A stretch of DNA of 64,000 nucleotides from contig NC_034015.1 in the NCBI RefSeq assembly GCF_000346465.2, forward strand, positions 10,371,867 through 10,435,866, written 5' to 3'. Below, one piece after another: positions 1 through 12,701 of the stretch. Source of the stretch: Prunus persica (taxonomy: Eukaryota > Streptophyta > Magnoliopsida > Rosales > Rosaceae). The position numbers and the translations under genes are program-made. The notes beneath the pieces are model-generated. The model ran no database searches, was not told the origin of the DNA, and saw only the letters and a list, made by a program, of their open reading frames with translations. Numbering within the stretch: the stretch's first letter is position 1; every line of letters begins with the position of its first letter.

Positions 1-518
1 GTTCAGCTGTGGTTTGAGAGTAAAACCGAACCAATCCGGACCGTGCCCACCCCTAGTAGGGACGTCCACTTCTTTGAAAATATTTTTCCTTATCAAATTC
101 ATTCTCCTACTCCTTCCTTTGTCCTGCCACTACCCCAAACTGACATTCCTTCTTCCTCTGGGCCTGCCAAGCCCACACCAATGCCACATAACCACCAAGC
201 CCGCAACCAACCGGCACCCTCTATACTTGTGGACCCACCATATCCTACTTCTTTTGACTTTGCCCCTGTAGACCCCCCATCTTCCACTACCTCTGACTCG
301 GCTCCCACCCCACCTGAACTAGGTTCCTCTCCCTGACCCGACACCACCAGGCTTATCCCTGCCACTGATTTGTTGCCCTCTCCACCCAACCCCACTGCTC
401 CTCTTCGTATCTCTACTTGCACCAAATATGCACATGCGTGGCATCATGACTACCATCTCTCTCATGCTATTGTTTCTCCTGACCAATCTTCTGAACCGAC
501 GTCAATTCCTACAGGTAC

Positions 519-1931
519 ATGATGAGTCAATTTTATATTATATATTTAACTTCATTCTTAGTATATTTTGGTTAATATTTTGAAAGAGCTTTGATATTTT
601 GAATTATATTTTCAATATAGGACTTTCGACTCTATCTGGAGCAAAACGTAATCAAATGGACGAATTTTGGAGTAATTCTAGTTGGAGGACGTATGTGAGT
701 CACTTAGCTTGATCGTATCAACATTTCAGATTTTTCTACCAAGCGGTTAATTTCTGGAAATAAAATAAAGGAGCAGTGCGTGGTGCTGGAATAGTGACAT
801 TTTGGGCTTGTGTTTTTGGAGCCCAAGATGACTTTGGATGGGTTCGTAACCTTCTGGAGAAGTGTTCAGAATATTTTTATCTTTAAAACAAGCCATCTTG
901 GGCCGGATTTGGAGGAGATTTGAGGCCAAAACGTGGATGGGTAGATTGTGGGCAGATTCTCCTAATCCAATTTGGATTTTATATCCTAGTATTATTTTAT
1001 TTTAAATTAGTTTCCTTGTGGTTTAGGGTTTTTGAATTAGTTTCCTTTTATGCAATTATGGAGAAAACAGAGACTTTGGCTAGGGTTTTTGAAGAGCTTC
1101 TACTTCAAGGTATTTTTATTCATATTCATTCGAATGATATTTTCTTTTATTTTAATTATGAGTATGTGTAACTAATTCAAATTGCTAGGGCGAGGCCATA
1201 AGCCTTAGCATGAATATGTAATTTTATTAATTTGCTTATGAATGTATGCATGTTTGCTTTGAATAATTAATCACTGCGTTTAAAACTATCTATCTATTTT
1301 AATGACTGATCACCATTAGGATATGTAGACAAGTAATTTGATGCAATTTCTATTGGAACATCACCCTGAAAATTGAGGATGGCTTCTTGTGATTAGTAGT
1401 TGTAAGTTCACTTAAGGCGAACATCACGCTCTTAAGGATTGCATGATTTTTCAAAGGGTTTTCACAAAGCTTAATGAGTCTTGCATGTTTATATTTGATC
1501 TGAACATCACAAACGGATTGCATGTTAGATATACGTTTTCGCTTGAACATCACAAGGAAAATATGCATTAGGAAAACCTAACCTTCAAAGCATATATGTG
1601 GAAATTCATAAGTAATTGATAGAATTGCATAGGATTGTGACGGTAATGGTAAGCCCTAGTTTTCTATAAATTGTTAGTCTTTAAAAAGAAAACGTTTTTC
1701 TTTTTTGCTGTTATTATTTCTCAACTTTCAGATTTCTTTTACTGTTAATTTAATCTTTTCAAATTCATAAACTTCAAATCTTTGATAAAATCTATTTTAG
1801 TTATTAATTAAGATTTAGTTTAATTACAAATTAGTCAAACAATCTTTGGGGACGACGACCTTGCATGAGCATTTATACTACAATAGCCTTGTATTCTTGC
1901 AAGTATTTTATGTGATTTTAACCCTGTTTGC
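519..1931. mobile_element. LTR-like insertion (solo LTR candidate) splitting copia pol, flanked by 8-bp direct repeats
   Basis: The 8 bp acaggtac occurs at 511-518 and again at 1932-1939. Joining the two sides restores an uninterrupted copia reading frame (...IPTGT then KNPIS...), so these 1413 bp were inserted after the copia. The insert has no recognisable protein. Near its right end is a GGGGACGACGACCTTGC block and a TA-rich tail, like the 3' ends of plant Ty3/gypsy (Tat/Athila-type) LTRs; that likeness is from memory. TG lies near the left end (520) and CA near the right end (1931-1932). An 8-bp duplication is longer than the 5 bp usual for LTR elements, so the class remains uncertain. 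Confidence 0.65.
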
Positions 1932-3491
1932 ACAGGTACTAAAAATCCTATCAGTACAAAATATCCTCTTTCTAACTTTCTTTCTTACTCTCATTTTTTC
2001 CCATCCCATCGTTCTTTTTTAGCTCACATTTCAGGTCACATTGAACCCTCCACCTATGATCAAGCAATTTCAGATCCTCAATGGTGTGCTGCCATACAGG
2101 CTGAGTTGGATGCCCTTGCCCTCAACAATACTTGGTCTCTTGTGCCCCTTCCTACCTGTTAAAAACCCATCGGTTGCAAATGAGTTTATTGTATTAAATA
2201 TAACTCTGATGGCACCATTGAATGCTACAAAGCGTGTCTCGTTGCCAAAGGTTATACTCAAGTTGAAGGTGTGGATTATCTTGAAACCTTTTCTCCCACT
2301 GCCAAACTCACTACTCTCCGCTGCATACTAGCCATTGCCGCTTCTCGTAATTGGTTTCTCCATCAGTTGGATGTCCAAAATGCCTTCCTTCATGGCGATC
2401 TTGACGAAGAGGTTCATATGGTTCCTCCTCCAGGTCTTTGCCGACAGGTGGAGAACTTGGTATGTCGACTTAACAAGTCACTGTATGGCCTCGAACAAGC
2501 TTCTCGCAAGTTATTCAGAACGTAGGTTTTCGACAATCCAAGGCAGATTATTCACTTTTCACCAAAGTAAAAGGTACATCATTTGTTGGCATATTGATTT
2601 ATGTCGATGACATACTTGTTACAGGGAATGATGCGCAAGAAATCCAACTTTTCAAAGATTCTCTCTTGCGTCAATTCCGTATCAAGGATCTTGGTAATCT
2701 GAAATACTTTTTTGGCATTGAAGTGTCACGTTCTCAAAAAGGCATCTTTATGTCTCAACGGAAATTTGCCTTGGATATATTGCAAGATGCAGGCCTATTG
2801 GGAGCACGACTTGAAACCTTTCCTATGGAGCAGAATTTGAAACTCTCACCTACATAAGGTGATTTGCTTAATGATCCTACTAGATATAGGAGACTAGTTG
2901 GGAAATTAATCTATCTTACAGTAACCAGGCCAGACTTGGTATATTCAGTGCAGACTTTGAGATTTGTTAAAGGCACACCTGGCCAAGGTTTGCTCTTCCC
3001 TTCTTCCAGTAATCTTAAGTTGAAAGCTTTCTGTGACTCTGATTGGGTAGGATGCCCTACCACCAAGCAGTCTGTCACATGATACTATATTTTTCTGGGA
3101 GACTCTCTAGTTTCATGGAAATCCAAGAAACAAACTAATGTGTCATGATCATCCGCAGAGGCAGAATATCGCGCTATGGCTACAACTTGTTTGGAATTAA
3201 CTTGGTTGCATTATATTCTACAAGATTTGCAGGTGTCACAATATGCGCCTGCGCCATTACACTGTGACAATCAGGCTGTATTATACATTGCCACGAACCC
3301 TGTGTTTCATGACGAACAAAGCATATTGAGATTGATTGTCACGTAGTTCGTGAAAAATTACTAGCTGGCTTCATTTCTACTTCACATGTTCCTTCACGTG
3401 CTCAACTAGCTGATATTTTTACGCAGGCAATGGGAAGAAATAACTTCCAGTTAATGAGCACCAAGTTGGGACTTCGCAACATTCATTCTCC

Positions 3492-3691
3492 AACTTGAGG
3501 GGGAGTCCCTTAACTTCTGTATTTATGTATTTACTTGTAGTGCACACCACGTTGTGTGGGTCATACCAGATTTCTAGCCTAGATTAGTTAGTTACTTAGA
3601 ATAGCTCCTCGTGTATCTTTTATATTCCTTGAATTGTCCTGTATGATTTATTCATTCAACAGAGAAAATATTCTCCATTTTTCACTTTACA
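3492..3691 (+). repeat. copia polypurine tract and 3' LTR
   Basis: The tract ttgagggggag at about 3494-3505 is followed by a roughly 185-bp AT-rich LTR that ends in CA at 3690-3691. From 3692 the sequence is alignable to the TNL LRR exon of the paralog at 13556 onward. The LTR therefore supplies the last few codons and a stop to the interrupted TNL-A frame (stop at 3656-3658). Confidence 0.7.
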
Positions 3692-6600
3692 ATTTCTTTG
3701 GCGATTTAGAAAACCAAATCCGGCAGCAGCTGAAGGCCACACCGTTGTCTTATTTGAATGTGCTTCCGGCAGCAGAGGACAATTATGTACACTTACGGCT
3801 CTTATACTAAATGGAAGCCGTGGCAATGATTGAAGCTTGCTACAATCATTCAATGCAAGTTCTTCAAGCTGACAAAGTTGAGAGATGCTTTCAGGTTTGG
3901 CTTGTAGCAGTGCCGCTAGCATCAAGCACCTGTAAACATTCTAAACTCCCCAAGTTCTCGGGTAACTCGTTAAGATTTGAACACCCTGAGACGTTGAGAA
4001 TTTGAAGTGATGTCAAAACAGTGCAAATGACGTCTGGAAGACCCAAAAGGTTCTTGCAGTCTTTCAGCTTAGAGAGGGTAAGGCTGGTCAAATGCTTGAT
4101 TGATGTTGGTAGCGCTCTTGTATAGCTGTCCTGCTTGCATCAAGCTCCTGTAAACATTCTAAACTCCCTAAGTTCTCTGGCAGCTTGTCGAGATTCGAAC
4201 ACCCTGACAGGTTGAGAACTTGAAGTGATCTCAAACTAGCACAAAGGACGTCTGGGAGGCTCAGAAGATTCTTGCAGTCTCTGAGATTGAGCAGAGTAAG
4301 GCCAGTCAAATGCTTGATTGATGTTGGTAGCTCTTCTATTGCTGTCCCATCTAAATGAAGTTTCCTTAATTGTTTCATGTCTTCACCAATCTCTGGAAGC
4401 TTTTCGAGTTTGGAACATCCCGAAAGAATGAAATTTGTGAGGGATCTTAAGTTGATAATGTCAGGAACCTCAAACAAGCTTGTACAACCTTTAAGGATTA
4501 GCTGCTCAAGGTTCGGGACTTTGTCGAAGTCAGGGGTCTTGATCAACTTTTGACAATCACTTAGGTTGAGTATCAACAACTTTTCCAAAGGCTGCAAAGA
4601 ATTTAACATAAAAAGCTTTCTCTGAAAGACTTAACTTGATAAACAAATTCAACTTATGAAATGGACAGAGTAAGTAATCTTACCCTCTCCATTTCCTCCC
4701 ATAATTGCTCTATTTCGCTTTCAGACAAGTTCAGTTCAACAAGTTTATCGGGTTCAAAACTTGAAGGCAGAGATTTTAAAGGATATTTGTGCCATTCCAA
4801 GAAGCTCAACTCATCTGAAAGATATTCAAGGCATCCAGAAAATTCCACATTGTAAATCTTCAACAATCTTAGATTGTCCATGTTTGAGAATGGGTCTTTC
4901 TTCAAGTGTACTTTGTCTGGATGAGGCAAGCTTAGGAAAATACCTTGAACATCATCTGTCCCCTAATAGCCATAGTAGAAAAATATAAATTGAAACATAA
5001 GCATTGGAAAGCAAACTGGCTTGTCAATTTCATTAAATATTAGAGAGTAGTGTATGATTCTACTAAACTTCTCACCTTATTTCCCTTCAGTACATTAATG
5101 GCATCTGTATGAAGCCACAATCTGCTGCGTTCTCCTTCCTTTTTGGATTCTCCACGAACAACTTCTCTGCCCATTTGTTGTAGTAAATTGTGCATCCATA
5201 ATTTTCCTCCTACGATACTCACTAAATATTTTTCACAGAGTATGTTTATATTGATGCCTGGATAGTAGCCACAACTTTCAAATATCTTTTCTACACGGCA
5301 TGCATCCTCGCCTTTGAAGAAACACGCAATGTCCAAAAATATTTCCCGCTGTTCTTGATTCTCTAATCCATCAAAACTTGCTTTAAGATAATTAACAATT
5401 TTGTTCTTACCAGAGTAGTTATCATCTTTTAAAGAAGCCAATCTACTAGACCAATCTTCTACACTTCTGTTCAGTAAGGAGTTACCGAAAACTTCAAGAG
5501 CCAGAGGAAGACCATCAGCGTAATCCAGAAATTCGTAACACAACTTCTCATAACCATCCATAGGATGGTCTTTTTTGAATGCTTTCCGGCAGAAGAGAAG
5601 AAGAGATTCATCTTGAGTAAGTTTCTCTATTGTGTATATTTTTGGATTATAATTTATCAACAACCTTTCATATGCTGTGGTAATGATGATTTTACTACCC
5701 TTACCAAACCGACTAGATAATTCTGCACCATCATTTCCAGCTACAGCATCTATTTGTTCAAATTCCTCCACGTTGTCGAGAACTATAAGCACCCGTTTGT
5801 TGCACAATCTCTTACGTATCACATCATCAACATTCTTTGTAGTCACTTGCTTATTCAACAAGTGATCACAAAGTTGTTCTTTGATATGAAATAAACTCTT
5901 TTTTCTAGATATCTCTCCAACCTTAGAAATGAAACTGAAAGCATCGAATTGATTGCGAATTCTTTGAGAAAGAGCTTTTGCAATGGTACTCTTACCAATC
6001 CCTGGCATCCCACAAATCCCTATTACACGAACTTCATCAGTCCCTATACGACTCATGTTGGATTTAATTTCGTTTACACGATCCATACCAACAAAGTCCT
6101 TTAAATCATTTGAGAATGTGTTAATCAAAACACCAAAAATACGTTCAACTATCTTTTCAATCACCATTGTCTCGTTTCTGCAAAAAGGTTACAGCTTTAT
6201 GTCAAGTGTTTGGTCAATCCAAGTAATAACTAAAGACGAAAACATCTAAAACTTATCATGTTTTCTAGTTTTCCGGCCTCTCAACATAAACCCTTCTAAT
6301 GTTATGCGGACTTCACCTGTACTCTAAGAAAAAGGTGTTTACGATTTAGATTTGTATGGACTACTACGTAGTTTTTACTTGAGTGATAGACTGTTTTGGA
6401 CTTTTGACATAGAGGTTGGCAGGTTTTTATAGACATCTAGCAGATAGCGAATTTATGAAACATGATAAATTCAGTTTCTACGGATGTAGTTCTTCGCCAT
6501 TTCATAATTCTACAAACACTTAGCATGTATCCAAATACAATACAGCATGTTTTTTATCTATCTGTTTCTTCTGTTGCTTTTGTTTTTTAACTTTCTTGGA

Positions 6601-7257
6601 ATATGACTATGTGGAAAGTGATCTGTGGATCCGTATTTGATCAAAGGAGCTAGTTTTGACCAACATCTACTGTGAAAAAGATATAACTGAAATGTTTACC
6701 CCAAAAAAGAAAATACATAATAAAAAGCAGCAGCCTTACCTGTAATTTCTTATATCATATCCTGAGAGGTTGGCGATTTCGGTGAGAGATTTCTTCCACC
6801 TTGCCAGCTTTCCTGGCTCTCCTTCGAAATCTTTTTTATGTTGAGCAAACCCCTCTTCAAAATGAACTCCAATCTGTTTTCGTGCTTCGGATGGCGTCAC
6901 GCCACAGAACACAGGCAAAATCAGTCTGGACTCGTTGTTTTCCGCAAGTTCAACCATAGTGACAAGTTCATTCAGACACCATGTGGAGGTTGCATAGTTT
7001 GTTGAAAGAATGATGACTGATATTTCCGATTCTTCAGTTGCTTTGAAGAGTTCCGTTGAAACGGGTTCTCCACTTTCGAGCTGTTCAGCATCCATGAAAG
7101 TGTGGATTCCGTAGTGAATCAAGGCCTTGTACAAATTGTCAGTAAAACCTTTTCGAGTGTCGAAGCCTCTAAAACTGAGGAACACCTCATATTTCGGTGG
7201 AGGGGTGGAGAAAGGAGGCAAAGCTAAGGAGGTTTGGGTGGTCATGGGATCGGCCAT
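3692..7257 (-). pseudogene. TNL-A: TIR-NB-LRR resistance gene, frameshifted and interrupted by copia
   Basis: Exons on the minus strand: TIR 7257-6740, NB-ARC 6177-5076, linker 4962-4684, LRR 4591-3692. All have GT/AG borders and phases matching the paralogs. The start is ATG at 7257 (MADPM). The TIR domain keeps SFRG and the WCLNEL region with the presumed NADase glutamate. The NB-ARC keeps the P-loop GMPGIGKST, kinase-2 VLIVLDNV, GLPLAL and FLDIACFF, but the MHD motif reads MHN. The LRR exon has a 2-bp insertion near 4113 and a 2-bp deletion near 3897 relative to TNL-B; the shifted frame between them meets a stop at about 4088. The copia LTR then cuts the exon at 3691. Any post-LRR exons would lie left of the window. 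The family detects effectors and signals through TIR NADase activity; this copy is unlikely to make a full receptor but could yield TIR-NB products. Confidence 0.85.
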
Positions 7258-9536
7258 TGGAGAAAAACTAAATCAGTAACCAACCTGCGACCTGGCAATG
7301 GAAGCTTTGGCTACTTAAAATTATTTGCAGAACCAAAACTAACTTGGTAGCTGAGTGCAATATAAGGCTTGAATGAACAGGACACTAAATAATCAGAGAT
7401 TAATTAGTCTAAGTCAAGATTAGCTTCCTTTTAATCAAAAGATTGGGAATATTATTAGGCAAACAGCCAAAAGAGCAGGAGGCTTCAGTCATCTTATTTT
7501 AAGGGGGATCTCTCACTCTTATTTTATGCCAACTTGTTTGATTTTCTGGTGTAAAATGATAGCGTGGAACCTGAGACCAAAGAAAGATAAAAAATTATAG
7601 TGTGAACGATGGACTCGTGCCACTTCTCAAGAGGCGGGTCCACATGCCCATACCATATATTTATTAAAGAGAGAGATGAAAATGCGTACATATGAGAGCA
7701 ATTTCCCTCCAATTCCATATGGGAAGGATTTCATTGGAGGAATATGACGAGGAACTATCTTTTTCACTTTCGCTATATCCCAACACATTCAAAAGTTGCA
7801 TTTTTTTTAGACAAAAAAACCATAGCCCACAAAGAGAGATAGAGAGAGAGAGATTAAGATTTAGGGGGGTTTTCCCCCCAATTCTCAGTGTTCTTTAATT
7901 TTTGGTGGATTTATGTCGATATGGTCTTTTTTGACAGATTTATTATTCGTGCCACGAATCTGAGCTGGCTTTGGATGTGTGCGCGTAGGGGGGTGTTATC
8001 ATGGTAGATCTATTGTTGATTGGTGTGTTGGGGATATCGAGTGACTAGGTGGCACTCTCTATGTCATGTCTCGAAGGAAGATTAGCAATGTTTATTATTT
8101 CGTTTATTAGCGTTTTATATTTTTATTCTTGGTCTTTTTTTGGTCAATAAAGTCCAAAAATTCTATGAGTTGTTTGTGTTTTTCACTCATAATTCCGGAA
8201 TTGGTTGAGTTTGATGGGTGCTCTTAGGAGTCATGTCGGTTAACACCCATTCGAGTAAACTATGGCAATAGAAAGGGATTACAAAAAAGTTATTTTCAAG
8301 AGTGATTCTCTTTAGATCGTTTCAACTTTTCGGCTAACTCATGTCACTAGGGAAATTTGAGATCATAGAATGAAAGTGCATGTTACAAAGAGTTTATAGC
8401 ATTTTCGATTAATTTTTTTTTGGAGTTATGATGAATTTGTGGAGAATTTTGGATTTAGAGGTCTGAAGCTTGAATTGGGTCTGCAGCTGAACACAAGAGT
8501 CTAGCAGTCGGGCCAAGTCGAGAGGTTCCAAATATCGAATTTTGTTAACTGAAGTGCAATGCATGTATAGTGATGTAAATTTGGTGAATGACAAAGAAAC
8601 GCAAAAAAAATAATAATAATAATAATAATAAATCAAAAATCAAAATATTTTCAAGTTGTTTAAAAAAATAAGGGTGATTTTGAAAACTGATAACTTTTTA
8701 AAAAACTGAAAACGAAATCTATTGTCAAATATGTTTTCAGTTTTGAAAAAACAAGAGCGAAAATAAAACCTGAACACTGAACACCAAAACTTAACTAGAC
8801 TAATTAGTCCAATTTGACAAGTTAAAACAAGTTGCCAGGTCTAGTTGTTGTTCATTACTTAAATTTTTTCCCAAACAGAGGAACAATGTTTCCCGGGTTC
8901 CCCGATTTCCAGTTAACTCAGCTGAAAGAGAGAATTTCAATGTATAAAATCCTGAGGTCACGTGCAGCAATCTTTGCCAATGGATTGAAGGACCCTCCTT
9001 CTCTGGCTCAGTTTGTCCTGATACTTGATAGAGTTCTTCAACGGAAGCCATAGCTTCTGTAGCAGACAAATTTTGAGGGTTGAAGAAATAATCATGGGCG
9101 TCCTCAATCTTCAGCTCGCCGACATCCGGTATGTCAAAATTTGATCTTTTTATTTATTGAATATCTTTTGGTTCCCACTGTCATATGCATTTTGATTTGT
9201 ATGAATTCGTATTTATTTTGCCCTGGTTTTGCTTCAAAAGAAGAACAGCATTTAGTAACTAACCTAAATTACCCAATTAAGCTGTGGAAACGCATATAAT
9301 GATCAAATACTTAATCAACCCACTTTTTTTAATAGAAAAAAAGCTAACCACTCTGTAATTCATTCAACCAGTAAAAGATTATGACTTTCGTAATGGACTT
9401 CGACTAAGAACTGGATGAGTGCTTGACTTCATCAATATATTGAGAAGGAGTTCCCAAGGTAGCAAAATCTGCTAACCAAATACATGAGGAGAAGTTATCC
9501 CAGTATTTAGTTTACCCTTATTGTCATTGATCCTGT
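7258..9536. other. Intergenic: TNL-A upstream region and TNL-B downstream region
   Basis: Sequence just upstream of TNL-A (to about 7740) is alignable in blocks to the upstream regions of TNL-B (17400-18250) and TNL-D (35940-36530), for example the shared aaacagccaaaagagcag at about 7460 and 17604. The promoter was therefore duplicated with the gene. A GA-rich microsatellite lies at 7831-7855 and an (ATA)n tract at about 8608-8631. Apart from the possible fragment at 8800-9120, I see no gene. Confidence 0.6.
8800..9120 (-). other. Possible coding relic, unrecognised
   Basis: An open frame on the minus strand runs from about 9120 to 8800 with non-repetitive, gene-like composition (for example ...VSGQTEPEKEGPSIHW...). 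A GT/AC dinucleotide in splice-like context lies near its upstream edge at 9128. I do not recognise a family. It lies 400 bp beyond the stop of TNL-B and does not resemble its post-LRR exons. It could be a captured exon fragment or chance. Confidence 0.2.
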
Positions 9537-10246
9537 TCAACGGGCGGTGATGGTGTTGCTTATTTTTCCCTTTCTTATCTGAGAACGAGATATGGTCTGC
9601 TTAAACTCTTCCTCGTCGTGCTGATAGACAAGACGGAGCCCACACTTTTGCACACTAAAGGCTTCATGATCGCTTGCAATTGAAGCCTCTAGTACACCAC
9701 ACTCATTCAACTGATCTGAAAACCATGCTCGTGGTATATAGGATACCCAAACGAATCCTCCGAAATGCAACCATAGGAATTCTTCGTTTGCGGTGCAGTA
9801 GTCATGCAAAGATTCTAGACTGTCTCTATCTGATTCCAAATTACATATAAGGTGGTGAGAAATTGCTGGAATATCCAAATTGTCAATGTCGACAGTTGGA
9901 TGCTCCAGGACTGAAAAGTATGCACATACAGCTAATCCTATCCAATTGCTGTCTAAGTTTAGATTATGTGGTAGCAAGATTGTTGCCGAGGAGTCATTGC
10001 TTTGACGGCCAAACCACTCTAGAGTTATGCTTGAAGGGAAACATGAGTTATATATGGAGTGACGATCAAAGTCCTGTAAAAGAGAGACAAGGTATCAATG
10101 TATTTTATATATACATATATGTGTGTGTGTGTAAATGAGTTATATATGGAGTGACGATCAAAGTCCTGTAAAAGAGAGACAAGATGTCAAGGTGTTATAT
10201 ATGTGTGTGTGTTTTTGGTGGGGGGGGGGGGGGAGAGGGGGGAGAA

Positions 10247-10311
<65 letters not shown>

Positions 10312-10981
10312 GGACGGAGGGAGCAAGTCATACCCAACTAGGCCTTCCTAATCTTTTGAGATGAGGTTTCACAATATAGCTGCTAGGCCTACTAGATGAT
10401 ACCGCTTCTCCCGTGGGGCATTGCTTATTTTTTACTTTCTTATCTGACAACGACGTCATATAGTGCAATATGGTCTGCTTAATCTCTTCCTCGTCATGCT
10501 GATATACAAGACGTAGCCCACACTCATGCACAATAAATGCTTCGTGATCACTTGCAAATGAAGCCTCCAGGACATCACATTCATTCAACTGATCTGAAAA
10601 CCACACTCGTGGTATATAAGATACCCAAATGAATCCTCCAAAAGGCAACCATTGGAATTCTTCGTTGGTGGTACAATAGTCATGGAGAGGTTCTATTGTA
10701 CCTCTGTCTGACTCCAAGTGACATATTAGGTGGTGAGAAATTTCTGGATTCAAATTGTCTAGGTCGGCAGTTGGGTTCTCCATGATTGAAAAGGATGCGC
10801 ATAAAGCCAATCCTATCCAATTAGTGGCACTATATAAATGTGGTGGTAGTGGGACTCTTATCGAGGAGCCACTGCTTTGATCCCCAAACCACTCCAGAGT
10901 GATGCTTGAAGGGAAACAAAAATTATACATCGAGTGACAACCAAAGTTCTGTAGGGGAGAGACAAGGTGTCAGATATATAA

Positions 10982-11022
<41 letters not shown>

Positions 11023-11686
11023 CATACCCATTTCTTATCATTGGGCTTCTCTGATCTTTCAAGAGGGGGATGTACAACGTTGCTGCCAGTTATACTAGAT
11101 GATCCTACCTCGCAGTTCTGGTATTGCTTATCTTTTCCTTGATTAATATCAGACAAGGAGGTCATGCAGTGCATTATGGTCTCCTTAAGCCCTTCCTCAT
11201 CTTCCAGATATATAAGACGAAGCCCGCACCTATGCACACCCAAGCTTCCACGATCGCTTCCAATCGAAGCCTCCAGGTGGCCTCGTTCTTTCAACTGATC
11301 TGAAAACCAGCATCGTGGTATATAGGACAGCCAAATGAATCCTCCCATACGATACAACCACTCGAATTCTTGACTGTTGGTGCAATAGCCATGGAGAGAT
11401 TCCAGACAACTTTCATCAGTTTCCAATAGACATGTAAGGTTGTGAGAAATTTCAGGATTCAAATTGTCAAGGTCAGTAGTTGAGTGGTCAAGGACTGAAA
11501 AGTATGCACATAAAGCTAGTCCTATCCAGTTGGTGTCTTCACATAGATTTGATGGTAGAGGGATTTTTACAGAGGGGCCACTGCTTTGATGCCTGAACCA
11601 CTCTACAATCTCATTTGGAGGGAAACAAGAATTATATTTCAAGTCACGTTCAAAGTCCTGCAAAATATAAGAGAGATATCAGGATC

Positions 11687-11720
<34 letters not shown>

Positions 11721-12624
11721 CAGACAGACAGACAGAGACAGAGACAGACAGAGCAAAGGCTCAAATTAAATCTTTACCAGGAGCTGATTCTGATCTGAGC
11801 TCATGTTGTTGGTAGGATCAAAGGAACTGCCAAAGTCCTGTGGTGGACGAATTGGTCTTGTTTTTCTTTCATGTTGGGAGTCCTCAGCAGAATAAGTTTC
11901 TTGACGGAAATCTATTGGCATGCAAGGAGGACAAACTTCGCTGACAGAGCTGTGCTCGCTGGATTTGGCTGCTGCAAGCAGATTCGTTAGCAAACTTGTA
12001 ACTCCCAAACTAATTCCCTTATATTTCTTGGTATCGGTAAAATCACCAGTTCCGTAGTAAGCAGGCCGATCATTGGTGCAACGGGTAATTGTTTGGATTA
12101 ACCCTTTCAAATCTTGGTTGTATACTAGACGCATCCCACACATTTCAACCTCCACACCTGGAGTTCTACATCCAAATAAAGCCTGAATGAAATGACAGCG
12201 ATTCAGACGTTCGGGAAAGCGTACTCGTGGTATATGAATAATGAGGAGTCGATGTGACCCCACATTGTCATCCCAGGGGGAAAATAACATTAGGCGATGC
12301 ATCAGTTGCTCATGGCCCACAGCCTCAACAGGTGTATACAACTGACACTCGTAAAAAGTGCGGAAAAGTGGAAGACCTGGAGGCAGAGCATAGACAACGT
12401 AGAGAGAAAGTCCTGCCCATTTCTCATCATTGTGCAGATTTGGAGGAAGACATAAGTTTACTGTGCATGCAGGTGTACTGCTTTGTTCACTAAACCACAG
12501 TAATCTTTCTCGTAGACAAAAAATAAAACCATAATCATAGAGATTCGGAAGGCCCTGCTGTAATCCCTGGACAAAGATATGTATGGTAACCCATGATATC
12601 AGTAATTCAGGCATCATTCTTTTT

Positions 12625-12701
<77 letters not shown>

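Larger units (their letters stand above)
1..3691 (+). mobile_element. Ty1/copia retrotransposon, 3' part, degenerate, truncated by window edge
   Basis: The sequence opens inside pol, at the end of integrase (a SRDV..FENIFPY-like segment near 60-100), followed by the proline/serine-rich linker. Reverse transcriptase resumes near 2030-2520 ([13 protein letters not shown] segment near 2390) and at 2585-2860, where the catalytic YVDD motif sits near 2600. RNase H follows at about 2870-3350. A purine-rich tract (ttgaggggga) lies at about 3495-3504 and the 3' LTR ends at 3691. In-frame stops (for example near 2165, 2855, 3080 and 3146) and frame breaks show the element is dead. The reading frame is also split at 518/1932 by a separate insertion. 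The right end falls inside the LRR exon of TNL-A. The atttc following the LTR matches the unoccupied paralog near 13556, so this is an insertion and not a simple junction. The 5' LTR lies outside the window. Confidence 0.9.

Noticed and set aside
519..560. Possible hammerhead ribozyme (tgatgagtc) as in plant retrozymes
   Set aside because: The core lacks the CTGATGA start and no partnered GAAA strand with matching stems was found.
3656..3691. Native C-terminus of TNL-A (last codons before the stop at 3656)
   Set aside because: These codons come from the copia 3' LTR; the paralogs continue for another 30 codons and then post-LRR exons.
10135..10341. Plus-strand frames rich in Arg-Glu repeats at 10135-10341, 10906-11142 and 11586-11815
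   Set aside because: They are translations of (GA)n microsatellites in introns of TNL-B, not genes.
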